DNA from: Candidatus Poribacteria bacterium
Lineage (GTDB): Bacteria; Poribacteria; WGA-4E; PCPOR2b
Direction of reading: 5' to 3'
Length of the DNA stretch: 34,136 bases
Assembly (NCBI GenBank): GCA_028819845.1
Contig: JAPPKS010000008.1
Coordinates: 1 to 34,136, forward strand
Positions 25,201 through 32,573 of this stretch are shown here, one piece after another; the stretch's first letter is position 1, and every line of letters begins with the position of its first letter. The notes below the pieces were generated by a model. That model searched no databases and was not told the DNA's origin. It worked only from the letters and a program-made list of their open reading frames with translations. The position numbers were made by a program, and so were the translations under genes.

Positions 25201-28200
25201 CGACACTGGCGCCCGGTATGCATCGTCGGAAGAAATGTCACAGAGTTTCTCGGTGGATAACATAGACGATGTGCCGCCGCTGACAGGTACGGCGATTACC
25301 CAAATTTCGGACGCTGCGGGGGCGATTGAGCCGGTTGACGGCGTGTATACGGTCGGCGGTATCGTTGACGAAAGCGTTGACTCGCCGTTCGGATTGGTGG
25401 TGTCCGTGCCGATAGCCCCTCCGATTACATATAACCGGGTCGATCTGCTGATTAACCGCCGCAATGAGGATGGCAGTCTCGGCGACATGGTCAGCGAAAT
25501 GCAGGCGGAGATGGGCGAGGAGAATTACACCGCTACGGTTGATGTATCAGCCCTAGAGAACGGTGCGTATTTCTTCCAAGCTTTGGCGATGGATGAGGTC
25601 GGGAATCAAGAGGTGCGAGACATCGCATTTGCGGCTATGATTCATGTAGCCAACTTCATTCCGCCGCCGGTTATCGATCTGAGCGGGCAGACGCTGAGCA
25701 GGCAGCCGGTTGAGGGAAGCACGGTTGAGGAGTTTACGGAAGCGTATCCGGGCGGATTCCCAGTTTCCGGGGATTACGTATTCACGGCGGGCGGCATTGC
25801 GTTGAACGCCGGCGATATCGACGTCCTCGTCGATGGGGCGTCCGCGAATGCAATGGGGGCGCTCACGGTCGATACGATCGAAGAGGGCGCGTCTAGCACG
25901 TTTATGTTGACGCTCGACACGACCATGTATGCGTTGGGCTATCACGAGTTGGCGCTGCAGATTACGAAGCGGAACGGCAGCATCAGTTTCCCGTTGGCGC
26001 CGCTGTTTGTTGACAATGAAGCGCCGCAGTTGGCGGTTAATTCGCCGATAGCGAACGACGAGGTCAGTGCGTTGCCGACGACGCGTGCGGCGTATCATGA
26101 CGGCGCAGGCGCGGGGATTGAACTATCGTTCGTTACCATTAGCTTGATGAGGTTGACGCCGCCGGATATGACGGCTGTTGATATTGTCGGCAACCAGGTT
26201 CTGACGGATTTGACCGATTTGGTGTATACGCGGCGTGAAATGCTGCCGGCTGGTGTATACCGGGTGATGGTCACGGTGACTGATATCGTTGACAATACGA
26301 GCGAAGCATCGGCTGACTTCACGGTGGTGACGACGTTGCCGTCTGTGGCTATCCGTTCGCCGAATCCGGGCGAAATCGTCGGCGTGTCACAGCCGCTCAT
26401 CAGCGCGGCGTTCTCGGGCATCGGCGCAAGTGTGACATCGTTCACGATTGACGCCGGCGAGGAAATCACGGATGCGGCAATAAGCGGAAATCGGCTGGAG
26501 TATACGCCTGGCGTTTTGGCGGAGGGCGACCATACGGTGGCTATTACCGTTACCGATGCCGAAGGCAATACGGATGACGACAGTGTGACTTTCACGGTCA
26601 AGACTGCGGATACGACGCCGCCGCTGATAACGGAGGCGAGTCCGCAAGGGGTTATTAAGTCTGCGTCCGCGACGTTGTCCGTGGCAGCCTCTGACCCGGA
26701 ATCCGGAATTGCCAATGTATCGTATGCGCTTGACGGCGGCGACGCCGTTGACGGCATGACCCGCGAGGTTAGCGGATTGGAGTCGGGGACGCACACGGTT
26801 ATGGCGGTCGCCACGAACGGCGCCGGTCTGGAAAGTTCGTTCAGTTGGACATTCACGGTCGAGTTGGATACGACGCCGCCGGTAATTTCCGCAGTTGCGC
26901 CTCAGGGCATTGTTAAATCTGCCGAGGCGGCATTGTCGGCGACAGTGACTGACGAACAGTCGGATGTCTCGAACGTGACGATAGCGCTTGACGGCGGCAG
27001 TGCCGAGTCTGTTGCGGTTGACGGCGGCGGTGTGAGCCGTAACGTCAGCGGACTGACGCCGGGGACGCATTCGGTAACGGTTGTCGCTACGAGCGGGGGC
27101 GGTTCCTCGACGCATACCTGGACGTTCACGGTCGAGTTGGATACGACACCTCCTGTCATTTCCGAGGTTGCACCGCAGGGCGTCATCAAAGAGGCGTCCA
27201 CTACGATTTCGGTGGCAGTCGGCGATGAGCAGTCGGATGTAACGCGTGTCAACATTGACTTAGACGGCACCGGCGCAAGGGCTGTTTCAATACGGGAAGG
27301 CCGTGCTAGCCGGGTGGTTAGCGGGCTTACTCCGGGAACGCACACCGTGACGGTGACGGCAGAGAGCGCCGGCGGTACGTCGAGGCATACGTGGAAATTT
27401 ACGGTTGAATTGGATACGACACCGCCCGTCATCTCGGCGGTTTCACCGCAAGGGATTATACGAGAGGATTCGGCGCGGATTTCAGCCGCAATCGGTGACG
27501 AGCAGTCGGATATCACGAACGCGACGATTGCGATTGACGGCGGTTCCGCTGGAACCGTGACGGTGACGAACGGACGTGCGAGCCGCACAGCCAGAGGCCT
27601 GGAATCGGGTACGCATACAGTGACGGTAACGGCGACGAGCGCCGGCGGAACTTCGACGCATAGCTGGGCGTTTACGGTTGATTTGGATACGACCCCGCCC
27701 GAAGTTTCGGCGACATCGCCGCACGGCACAGTGCTTGTCGAGAATCCGGAAATCTCAGTCGCGGCGAGCGATAACCGCGGCGGACCGCTTGCGATTAGAA
27801 TTTCGGTCGAAGACAGCGCAGGGGTTCGGGTCGGCGGCGATGCCGAGGCGAGCGATGACGGAAGGTCTGCGACCTTTGTCCCGTCGGCGGGGCTGACCAC
27901 CGGGACGTACTCCGTCAATGCAACTGTCAAAGACGAGAGCGGGAACGAGTCCTCGGCGAACTGGAGTTTCTCGGTAATTATCGATACGACACCGCCGAGC
28001 GTCACGGGCGTAACGCCTGAAGGCGAAGCGCGGGTCTCCGAAGAACGCAGACCGATGATAACGGCGAGCTATACCGACGCCGGTGCGGGGATTGATATGA
28101 GTTCCGTGGTGATGATGCTCAACGGAAACCCGATCGTGCCAACTTCGGTTTCGGCGACTCAAGCGGTTTACATGCCGCCGGCAGACCTCGATTTTGGCCG

Positions 28201-28591
28201 TCACACGGTTCGGTTGGAAGTCTCCGACATTGCGCAGCCGTCTGCAAACACGGCGGTGCACGAATGGAGTTTCGTGCTTGAGGACGGCAAGGGGCCAATC
28301 TTCCGCGGCGTGCTGCGGAATTACCCGAATCCGTTCAAGGATAGTACGACCGTTTCCTTCACGCTGGCGCGTGAAGCGACGCTGACGATTGAAGTTTACG
28401 ATGTCACGGGGCGGCTGGTTCGGGTCTTGGCGCAAGACGAGGTTCGAGAAGCCGGTCATAATGAATTTCCGTGGGATGGTAAGACATCGGCAGGCGACGT
28501 GCTGGCTCGCGGTGTGTACTTCGCTCAGGTTATGGTGACAAGCGAACCGAGGCCAGAGGTAATTGTCCTGAGAATGGCGCTGTTGCGCTAG
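19214..28591 (+). CDS. Giant secreted Ig/PKD-repeat protein with T9SS/FlgD-like tail
   Basis: GTG 19214 is chosen because GGGAGG lies seven bases upstream. The 3125-residue product has a signal peptide (hydrophobic 13-26, cleavage after VQA at 33). Two to three invasin/Big_1-like domains (about 105-432) precede six carboxypeptidase-regulatory-like repeats of about 105 residues (about 436-1055, each with an 'LVVxGTVxxxDG' strand). A PKD domain (about 1056-1145) contains YVWDFGDGTT. A long middle has one calcium-loop signature D1735-C-N-G-D-G-D-T-D-D, and an acidic Glu/Val-rich run lies near 1930-1945. Five to six Ig-like units of about 90 residues, each opening with DTTPPVIS-type sequence, span about 2466-3020. 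The tail (about 3030-3125) has NYPNPFKDSTTVSF and a 'GVYFAQV' strand. Surface display and adhesion are inferred. No enzyme domain was recognised. Confidence 0.9.
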   Translation: MLNIMSRGRLARYLVLVTLASGLVMSGAQSVQAQSVFVFTLSGTLMDGDGNALVGYTVEAPMAEASTFGIGTSVTDEQGNYSILYSDLNRSVSVGDVFEITVKDPDGNVVSTSSYTISAEDIAPRIGTGSHNIQLTSSGLTVALGENSLPADGTSTSTITVMIVDADGEPVSGAPPTVTSEKGSIGEITDNGDGSYTVEYTAPALVISESTTDTITVSSDTTGDSESVTVMLRPVPTVITISVEPSAFTAGAGETGAISISVNRGGNAVADAQLSLGVSRADGGADAGAASDVANDGGGAYSASYTPANTVGRVNITATDAVSGARERASVSVNAGPAAAIMVSAAPPTVSSNGSAVLTAMVMDGSGNGVGGLAPSGSAESGTVGEFSEGTTAGSYSATYSAGTVEAEGTDTVTVSVGDISGTVEIGLTPVPPKEVQILVISGTIYKQDGTGPVSGVNVEVTVGGMASQTTTSGSNGGYSVTIVNPGGVAGKTGDMVTVVVTDDTGERGRDESVLTNEELGDDTAANIDRDVNTDILARTNALVVSGAVFREESTIPIDDVFAITVMNTTRGTAVSGSTDGNGMFNLTFFGTDVVAETNDEIVVTASREGGEWSSPAHSLSSAEVEDGRATVNVPTDIKASTNTLVVTGTVYFEDGTIAVGAGVTVTSMNAGKGQEANGTTDADGNYSVTFLSTEGLVAETADIITVTAVHGDKGDGTAEHTLTSAEVDAQRAQVDVVTSVKAFTSSLVVTGTAYYEGSMIPVGPGNAVTVVNNANGMEASGMTDENGTFSVTFFNPDGTVAETGDTLTVTVDGGENGSGSADHTLAASEVDAQRATVNVPTNIKAVSPTFLVSGTVFLEDGISGAPAGLTVKVVNETRGINASGTTVAGGGYVVTFLETEAAAVKTADVLNLDVYVLAADETSVGETSITLTSADVVANRRDGVDITTSLVADPTHAFLVDGMVIDPAGNVVGQGVNVRVTLGGHDPMALETYENGGFSGTYFNSDTPVASVYDNLIIQAVNRSNGDSAYMSMQLASHHVLAQRIEITVNLIPDNESPVAVSRVSQRFLDTNEETTFDASHSTDSPLNSQLIDTYVWDFGDGTTGSGITATHAYSKPGRYLVTLTVTDLAGNFGTAEREIWVSTVRLGGISVNTRHAREVIDKIIGLAIAQTDVAIAKGGSDAVLDMIRGNPALQAAVIAAIGDSLPPGLIPAQLLADDLPLIFEQYENIDLENFGNAVTARVGPEGGILGSATPGLTRVVTGDKLDLYLATPRADVGHVTFRFDEVTRDAEEVIDSLPHTFHLEEEQAILLLPSWPGSGSDGAFAAVTLMLASEELPSAYHNLISRNAWSYRDTSDYEPASMSPRMINGKRVWDVQVDIDPGKIYYYYYAVELAYPIQTQLGAELTQYAMPDPRNLQLQDRGLVEALFTPELQAAIAPLLNPVIAGILSGQPATVDDVAAGLTPESLFEILGAILNAAAPLVEQMAQTLDSQMISVFTVPLVNEAQSLWHTSIDLSAFADGMHTIDANAFDSEGVQIDNRPVFGKTFMLDRAAPAYSVSVAPGENSSMYMRDDGVLISTGLPPVGDGSPMASLLLSASPNGDVSDVAEGLYQIIPYSDDPAVQGSQTWVNILSSEMALVFQGLTLDDFTAFLTTFPDLLTLNAPAVNGGVPAQMAMMIRGANGDPALIVGEYGVRVAARDTVFNMSTDTAPIRLNIVPPDPDQAMVVRISLGDCNGDGDTDDLYETGAPADMILFSDTPNVMVTAEVTKQVHPITSILFQYRTGDAEWQDIGMLEGEMVAGAAEGSQYDMAWSIDNLGVMIQAGMPVMLRAVVTNALSISDDEAAEAALNVKDHPCPIEAEIHALNHTVNDHNPDSNAPRGMISLMAVTRELTSPHTASVVFEVRRTQGEEWQAIGEVAIADSVVEEAIVEAIEEALEEVVEGEDSAVFVPTRRVWSLEFDSTAIDDTIMVGDAAERDMTLDENPYVLRAVAVDDTGARYASSEEMSQSFSVDNIDDVPPLTGTAITQISDAAGAIEPVDGVYTVGGIVDESVDSPFGLVVSVPIAPPITYNRVDLLINRRNEDGSLGDMVSEMQAEMGEENYTATVDVSALENGAYFFQALAMDEVGNQEVRDIAFAAMIHVANFIPPPVIDLSGQTLSRQPVEGSTVEEFTEAYPGGFPVSGDYVFTAGGIALNAGDIDVLVDGASANAMGALTVDTIEEGASSTFMLTLDTTMYALGYHELALQITKRNGSISFPLAPLFVDNEAPQLAVNSPIANDEVSALPTTRAAYHDGAGAGIELSFVTISLMRLTPPDMTAVDIVGNQVLTDLTDLVYTRREMLPAGVYRVMVTVTDIVDNTSEASADFTVVTTLPSVAIRSPNPGEIVGVSQPLISAAFSGIGASVTSFTIDAGEEITDAAISGNRLEYTPGVLAEGDHTVAITVTDAEGNTDDDSVTFTVKTADTTPPLITEASPQGVIKSASATLSVAASDPESGIANVSYALDGGDAVDGMTREVSGLESGTHTVMAVATNGAGLESSFSWTFTVELDTTPPVISAVAPQGIVKSAEAALSATVTDEQSDVSNVTIALDGGSAESVAVDGGGVSRNVSGLTPGTHSVTVVATSGGGSSTHTWTFTVELDTTPPVISEVAPQGVIKEASTTISVAVGDEQSDVTRVNIDLDGTGARAVSIREGRASRVVSGLTPGTHTVTVTAESAGGTSRHTWKFTVELDTTPPVISAVSPQGIIREDSARISAAIGDEQSDITNATIAIDGGSAGTVTVTNGRASRTARGLESGTHTVTVTATSAGGTSTHSWAFTVDLDTTPPEVSATSPHGTVLVENPEISVAASDNRGGPLAIRISVEDSAGVRVGGDAEASDDGRSATFVPSAGLTTGTYSVNATVKDESGNESSANWSFSVIIDTTPPSVTGVTPEGEARVSEERRPMITASYTDAGAGIDMSSVVMMLNGNPIVPTSVSATQAVYMPPADLDFGRHTVRLEVSDIAQPSANTAVHEWSFVLEDGKGPIFRGVLRNYPNPFKDSTTVSFTLAREATLTIEVYDVTGRLVRVLAQDEVREAGHNEFPWDGKTSAGDVLARGVYFAQVMVTSEPRPEVIVLRMALLR

Positions 28592-28615
28592 TGATCCGAA
28601 AGGATTCCTTTGTGA

Positions 28616-28647
28616 TTGCGGGAGTGGGTTGAACCCCGCTCCCGCAA
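28616..28647 (+). terminator. Hairpin after the giant gene
   Basis: Stem TTGCGGGAG / CTCCCGCAA extended by an inner GGG/CCC, but without a T-tract. It may slow or partly end transcription or protect the 3' end, allowing read-through into the barrel gene. A small ATCC-GAAA-GGAT hairpin precedes it. Confidence 0.45.
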
Positions 28648-28692
28648 TTGCAATCATGAAAAGTAGATACGCAATACGTTAAGGGGGAAAAC

Positions 28693-29631
28693 ATGTTTCA
28701 AATGAAGCAGAAGTTGATTATTAGCGCAGTAGGGTTTATGGCGCTCTTACTCGCCTTTGCACCGATTTGTCTTGCGAGCGGCAATGCTGCCCCGTATCTT
28801 CGGGACGGCGTCGGCGCACGGTCAATTGGGCTGGGCGGCGCGTTTACAGCCATCGCCGACGACGCCACCTCCACAATTTGGAATCCTGCGGGCTTACCGG
28901 CGACTGAGACGCTCGATTTTACGTTGTCCCGTGTACCGATGGCGTTCGATAGCACAAAGAACTTCATGGCAATTGTTAAAGGGCTGGGCGAAAACACCTC
29001 AATCGGTTTTTCGTGGATGAATGTCGGCGTTGACGATATCATGGAGGTCAACTCGAACAACGAAATTACCGGGAATCGTTTTAACTACGATTCGAATGCG
29101 CTGGCGTTGTCGTTCGGGCATGCGTTGGAGAGTTTTAATCTTGGTGCGAGCGTGCGCGTGCTTTCCGATGCGGTCGGATTGGATGCATTCGATGGGGTGA
29201 CGAGTTTTGGCGGCGTAGATGTGGGTATGTTGGCGCGCCCGGGTACGTCATTCAGCTACGGCTTGGCACTTAGGAACCTCGGTGGTGTGGTTGGAGACGA
29301 GAGCGTACCGATTCTCATTGGCGGCGGGGTTGCCTTTCATATACTGGAAGGACACCGTGCGACGATAGCCTGCGATGTGGAGCACGAAATCGGCATTCTG
29401 GACGAAAGCCCCACAAGCGTTCGAATGGGTACGGAATACCGCATTGCGCGAACCTTTGCGGTACGCGGCGGTACACAGGCGTCCAAAGACCGCCAAGCGC
29501 TCTTTGTCGGGTTTGGCGTTGACGTTGGCGGGCTCCAACTCGATTATGCACTGAAGGCTTTGGAGCGTGCGAGCCGCAGTTTGCAAGACGCGGGCGAAAC
29601 CCATTACGTGTCACTGTCTTACGGATATTAA
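28693..29631 (+). CDS. PorV/PorQ-like outer-membrane beta-barrel protein
   Basis: A 312-residue exported protein with an N-terminal signal (hydrophobic 8-27, cleavage near CLA at 28). The family signature GVGARSIGLGGAFTAIADD follows at 39-57, then STIWNPAGL at 60-68; it is typical of the PorV/PorQ (UPF0164) group. The rest alternates amphipathic strands and ends in aromatic YVSLSYGY, as expected of an outer-membrane barrel. In type IX secretion PorV-type barrels receive substrates and pass them to the attachment machinery. Here the gene stands 101 bp after a giant protein with a type-IX-like tail, which supports a functional link but does not prove it. AAGGGGG six bases before ATG 28693 supports the start. 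Confidence 0.88.
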   Translation: MFQMKQKLIISAVGFMALLLAFAPICLASGNAAPYLRDGVGARSIGLGGAFTAIADDATSTIWNPAGLPATETLDFTLSRVPMAFDSTKNFMAIVKGLGENTSIGFSWMNVGVDDIMEVNSNNEITGNRFNYDSNALALSFGHALESFNLGASVRVLSDAVGLDAFDGVTSFGGVDVGMLARPGTSFSYGLALRNLGGVVGDESVPILIGGGVAFHILEGHRATIACDVEHEIGILDESPTSVRMGTEYRIARTFAVRGGTQASKDRQALFVGFGVDVGGLQLDYALKALERASRSLQDAGETHYVSLSYGY

Positions 29632-29731
29632 TTTTTACATAGACGCAAGCGAATTTCATCGCAACTCGGCGTGAAAGGTGTGCTTACGTTCTTATAGCGA
29701 TACAATTTTAACGTACAAAGGAGAATGCCCG

Positions 29732-30610
29732 ATGAAGATGATGAAATCCACCTTTAGCTTGGCGATTATTCTTTATCTTTGTGTCTATCTGACGGGTGCG
29801 CCGTTCGTACTCACTGCTTCCGCAAAGATTACGCCGATAGATGTGGATGAACCGACACACTTTTACGAGATTCAGAAAGGCGATACACTCTGGCATCTCG
29901 CGAAAAAATACCGAAAAGATGCGCTGTTGTGGATGGAGTTCAAGAAATATAACATTTTTACCAACCCGAATCTGATTTATCCGAAGGAAATGCTGCAGGT
30001 CAAAAACGGTTGGGGATTCCCCGGCGATGAGCCGGTAATGATGGAAGAGCCGCCAATGGTGGAAGAGGGTCCGTCCGAGATGGACATGCTCAAGATGAGC
30101 ATGGATGAGAAGTTGGATTCTATGTCCAAGACGATAATGAAGCTCAAGCACAAGGCGGGTGAATCCCACGAACATCACAAGAAACTGAGCGGCGATGTCG
30201 GCAAAATCAAGGGTATGCTTAAGGCGCACGACAAAGCGTTAGAGGGGTTGAGTAAAGCCGCCATGTCGCACGCTGAAGAGACCAAGAAGGGGTTGTCGAA
30301 GGTTAAGGGCAAGATTAAAGACTTGAACAACGACCTGAACGCAAAGGCTGAGAAGCTGGGCGAGAAGCAGGCAAAGACGATGATGATGCTCGGCGAGACG
30401 ACGGAAGCCATGAACAGCGAATTCGCCAAAAATGCGGAGCGGGTCGACAAGCTCCAAGCCGGCGTTGATGAGATTCATTCGGAACTTCACCACTGGAGAG
30501 GTGAATACAGAGATTCAACGAGCACGGAACGTACGCTGGGCGCGCTAGCAATCTTGGCTGGCGGGATTGCAGTGTTTACACTGAATTCGCTCGGTGAAAG
30601 TCTCGATTAA
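29732..30610 (+). CDS. LysM-domain envelope protein with coiled coil and C-terminal membrane segment
   Basis: ATG 29732 is chosen for the AAGGAG eight bases before it; the open frame begins 18 codons earlier without a site. The 292-residue product has a signal sequence or N-terminal anchor (6-24, possible cleavage after ASA at 31). A LysM domain (about 43-90) includes YEIQKGDTLWHLAKKY and the NLIYPKEML end typical of the fold, and should bind peptidoglycan. A Met/Glu-rich linker, a long Lys/Glu-rich coiled coil (about 113-262) and a hydrophobic segment near the C-terminus (about 270-288, LAILAGGIAVF) follow. It lies 100 bp after the barrel gene on the same strand. A role in tying the outer-membrane surface module to the cell wall is a context-based inference. 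Confidence 0.88.
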   Translation: MKMMKSTFSLAIILYLCVYLTGAPFVLTASAKITPIDVDEPTHFYEIQKGDTLWHLAKKYRKDALLWMEFKKYNIFTNPNLIYPKEMLQVKNGWGFPGDEPVMMEEPPMVEEGPSEMDMLKMSMDEKLDSMSKTIMKLKHKAGESHEHHKKLSGDVGKIKGMLKAHDKALEGLSKAAMSHAEETKKGLSKVKGKIKDLNNDLNAKAEKLGEKQAKTMMMLGETTEAMNSEFAKNAERVDKLQAGVDEIHSELHHWRGEYRDSTSTERTLGALAILAGGIAVFTLNSLGESLD

Positions 30611-30637
30611 GGCGAAGTATTACACCAGTAAAAATTT

Positions 30638-30696
30638 GCAGGGGCGGTGCCGGAGGCATGAGGATGTGCTCGGGTGCGTTGTCCCTGCTTTTTTTT
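30638..30696 (+). terminator. Rho-independent terminator
   Basis: GCAGGG (30638-30643) pairs with CCCTGC (30683-30688) around a GC-rich apical region, followed by eight T residues. It closes the surface-protein group. Confidence 0.75.
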
Positions 30697-30732
30697 ACCT
30701 GTTAACCGGCGACAACGTTGCATGACGCAAGC

Positions 30733-30856
30733 GGGGCAAGATGCCCCGCCTACAGTTGGAGTAGGGGCAAGAAGTCCCGGCTACGGTGGGAGGAGGCGCA
30801 AGATGCCCCGCCTACGGTTGACGTAGGCGCAAGATGCCTCGGTTACGATGGGAGTA
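30733..30856 (+). repeat. Four tandem 31-bp GC-rich units
   Basis: Units at 30733-30763, 30764-30794, 30795-30825 and 30826-30856 share GGxGCAAGATGCCCCGCCTA then a less conserved GxTxGxxGTA. The first contains a GGGGCA-AGA-TGCCCC hairpin. The copies differ at several positions each, so the array is not very recent. Confidence 0.85.
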
Positions 30857-30987
30857 AGGTGTTGTAGTTCGATGTTTCATCGGGAAAGCCGGGTAGGATG
30901 CCTCGCCTCGTGTGGGAGGCTGTTCGCCGGCGGCATTATGGTAGTATTAGGGCGTGTTGACGTGTGTGTGGAACCCTCTGTCGTAGG

Positions 30988-31022
30988 GGATCGACCGAGT
31001 GAATAGCGAGGGCGATAGTGTT
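30988..31022 (+). repeat. MITE arm, left border of the AccA-like cassette
   Basis: GATCGACCGAGTGAATAGCG with AGGGCGATAGTG. It carries GAATAGCGA instead of the GAATAGGGA of the arms at 64, 236 and 7256, and shares this variant with the inverted arm at 32624-32657. Confidence 0.6.
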
Positions 31023-31054
31023 TCTCAGGTCACCCTGCCCAGAGTTCGACCGCT

Positions 31055-31120
31055 GGCACGAAACTCCCAACCATATAGATATGGTTGGGAAAAGAGGGTT
31101 GGGTAACCCAACCCCTACGA
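31055..31120. repeat. Partial relative of the 283-bp repeat
   Basis: Contains the palindromes CCCAACCATAT-AG-ATATGGTTGGG (31066-31089) and GGGTTGGGT-A-ACCCAACCC (31096-31114), then CCTACGAATGG. It corresponds to the 'ccgaccatac...gggttggggaacccaacccctacgaa' part of the larger repeat and ends just before the AccA-like gene. Confidence 0.7.
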
Positions 31121-31136
31121 ATGGTCTTGGGGGGGA

Positions 31137-31760
31137 ATGCTACAAGAAATCGATAGGTATTGGGACGGAATGCATTCGGAAGGATTAGACTGCACAATCA
31201 CAAAATTCATTGAACTCTACGGCGACCGCACCGGGCAGAAGGGCGATGGCGTGCACGGCGGGGCGGCGTGGATAGGCGGCGAAAAATTCGTGCTGCTCGC
31301 GTCGGGCGGGGAAAATGCTCCCGATGCGGCGGATTGGCGGCGCATGTCTCGGCTGGCAGCGCTGGCGCAACACCTTCGGCGTCCGGTGCTTCTGTGGGAT
31401 ATGCCGCTGCAGGTTGTCGCGACGGCGTTGCAAAAGCAGCCGCTGGTGATTAACGAGGCGATTCAGGATTGTAAATTGGCGTTGTTAAGGATGCGCGTTC
31501 CAGTCATTAGCGTCTTCAAGGAACGCTTTCCGGTTGTGTTGGCGCCGGAGATCGCCATGGTTGATGGCGCGGTGATTGTGTCGGATCATCCGGAGTTGCT
31601 CGCCTCAATAAGCGAAGATTTGCCGCCTATCACCATGGCTCGCAATGGGAAACACAACCTGGCGCAGGAAATTTTGGGGCTTTTTGAAGGGGTATCGAAA
31701 ATCGGCGGGGTGGATTTGGAGCGGCGGCGCGTCGAACAGATTCGGAAAATCACGATGTAA
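31137..31760 (+). CDS. Truncated, probably inactive AccA-like carboxyltransferase paralogue
   Basis: A 207-residue protein related to the alpha subunit of acetyl-CoA carboxylase carboxyltransferase, normally about 320 residues, which transfers CO2 from biotin to acetyl-CoA. FIELYGDR (24-31), GGAAWIGGEKFVLL (41-54), RLAALAQHLRRPVLLWDMP (72-90) and LALLRMRVPVISVF (114-127) follow the AccA order. The N-terminal helices are missing. The glycine-rich GEGGSGGA-type oxyanion loop, expected after residue 127, is replaced by KERFPVVLAPE, so catalysis as in AccA is unlikely. ATG 31137 sits right after a repeat and has only a G-run upstream; ATG at codon 12 is an alternative start. The frame is intact for 207 codons, which argues against a dead gene. 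Role unknown; a regulatory or structural pseudoenzyme is one possibility. Confidence 0.75.
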   Translation: MLQEIDRYWDGMHSEGLDCTITKFIELYGDRTGQKGDGVHGGAAWIGGEKFVLLASGGENAPDAADWRRMSRLAALAQHLRRPVLLWDMPLQVVATALQKQPLVINEAIQDCKLALLRMRVPVISVFKERFPVVLAPEIAMVDGAVIVSDHPELLASISEDLPPITMARNGKHNLAQEILGLFEGVSKIGGVDLERRRVEQIRKITM

Positions 31761-31946
31761 AGAGATTGAATTACGGGTGCATTTGTGTTAACATAGGTGG
31801 CGCGGTTAGGGTGTCGAAAAGGGTTGCCCCTACAACCGCGCGTAGCCGAAGCGGACATTCAAAGATGGTCGCAATAGGTTGCGGAAAACCCAATGATTCG
31901 CATCCTTATTTCCGTTTTCCACTGGGGAAAGTGGTAGATTCCTCTC

Positions 31947-32573
31947 ATGCTAGAACGTATGTTCAGAGGCAAAATCAGTGTGTTTCTTTCGCTCGTTGCG
32001 AGGAAGTTGGTATCAATTGGCGTGACGGCGAACATGATTACCTTGATCGGCTTTTGCGTTAATGTACTTGCGGCATTCTTTTTGGCGACCGGGCGGCTTG
32101 TGCTTGCGGGTGTATTGATATTGTTCGGCGGCACTTTCGATATGTTGGATGGCGCGGCGGCTCGCGCGGCGCCCAAATCTAGCGAATCGGGCGCGTTGTT
32201 GGATTCGGTGGTTGACCGGTATTCGGAGGGAGCGGTCTTTCTCGGAGCGCTCATCTACTTCTATGTAAACGAAAAGCTTAACGGCGTCGTCCTGGTTTTT
32301 GCCGCCATGATTGGATCAATCCTTGTGAGCTACGTCCGCGCCCGTGCGGAAGGGCTGCGAATCGAATGCAAGGTTGGATTTATGCAACGTCCGGAGCGAA
32401 TCGCGGTCTTGGCGTTCGGTACTTTGATGCAGGGTCTTGTCGGAAACCACTTCCAAGTCGTCCAGTCAAGCGGGCTGGTTCTCATCGCTGTAATTGCTAT
32501 TCTCGCCATTACTTCCCACATCACTGCCGTCCACCGGCTTGTTTTTTCTCTTTGTGAATTGAGTAATCGATGA
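31947..32573 (+). CDS. CDP-alcohol phosphatidyltransferase (phosphatidylinositol-phosphate-synthase-like)
   Basis: A 208-residue integral membrane enzyme that joins a CDP-activated lipid to an alcohol. The complete family signature is present: D65-x2-D68-G69-x2-A72-R73-x8-G82-x3-D86-x3-D90, in FDMLDGAAARAAP and SGALLDSVVDR. About six membrane segments surround it, with the catalytic motif following the second. The size and the short N-terminal part fit the phosphatidylinositol-phosphate or archaetidylinositol-phosphate synthase branch better than phosphatidylglycerol-phosphate synthase, but the alcohol cannot be fixed from sequence. ATG 31947 is the first in frame after a stop at 31935; its Shine-Dalgarno is poor. 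It lies 186 bp after the AccA-like gene, both connected with lipid chemistry. Confidence 0.93.
   Translation: MLERMFRGKISVFLSLVARKLVSIGVTANMITLIGFCVNVLAAFFLATGRLVLAGVLILFGGTFDMLDGAAARAAPKSSESGALLDSVVDRYSEGAVFLGALIYFYVNEKLNGVVLVFAAMIGSILVSYVRARAEGLRIECKVGFMQRPERIAVLAFGTLMQGLVGNHFQVVQSSGLVLIAVIAILAITSHITAVHRLVFSLCELSNR

Larger units (their letters stand above)
30697..31136. other. Gene-free repeat-rich spacer
   Basis: Contains four tandem 31-bp units (30733-30856) plus a decayed fifth near 30889-30920, a single MITE arm (30988-31022) and a partial relative of the 283-bp repeat (31055-31120). No gene is seen. Confidence 0.75.

Noticed and set aside
30733-30856. 31-bp tandem units as a CRISPR array
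   Set aside because: Units are directly adjacent with no unique spacers and no cas genes are nearby.
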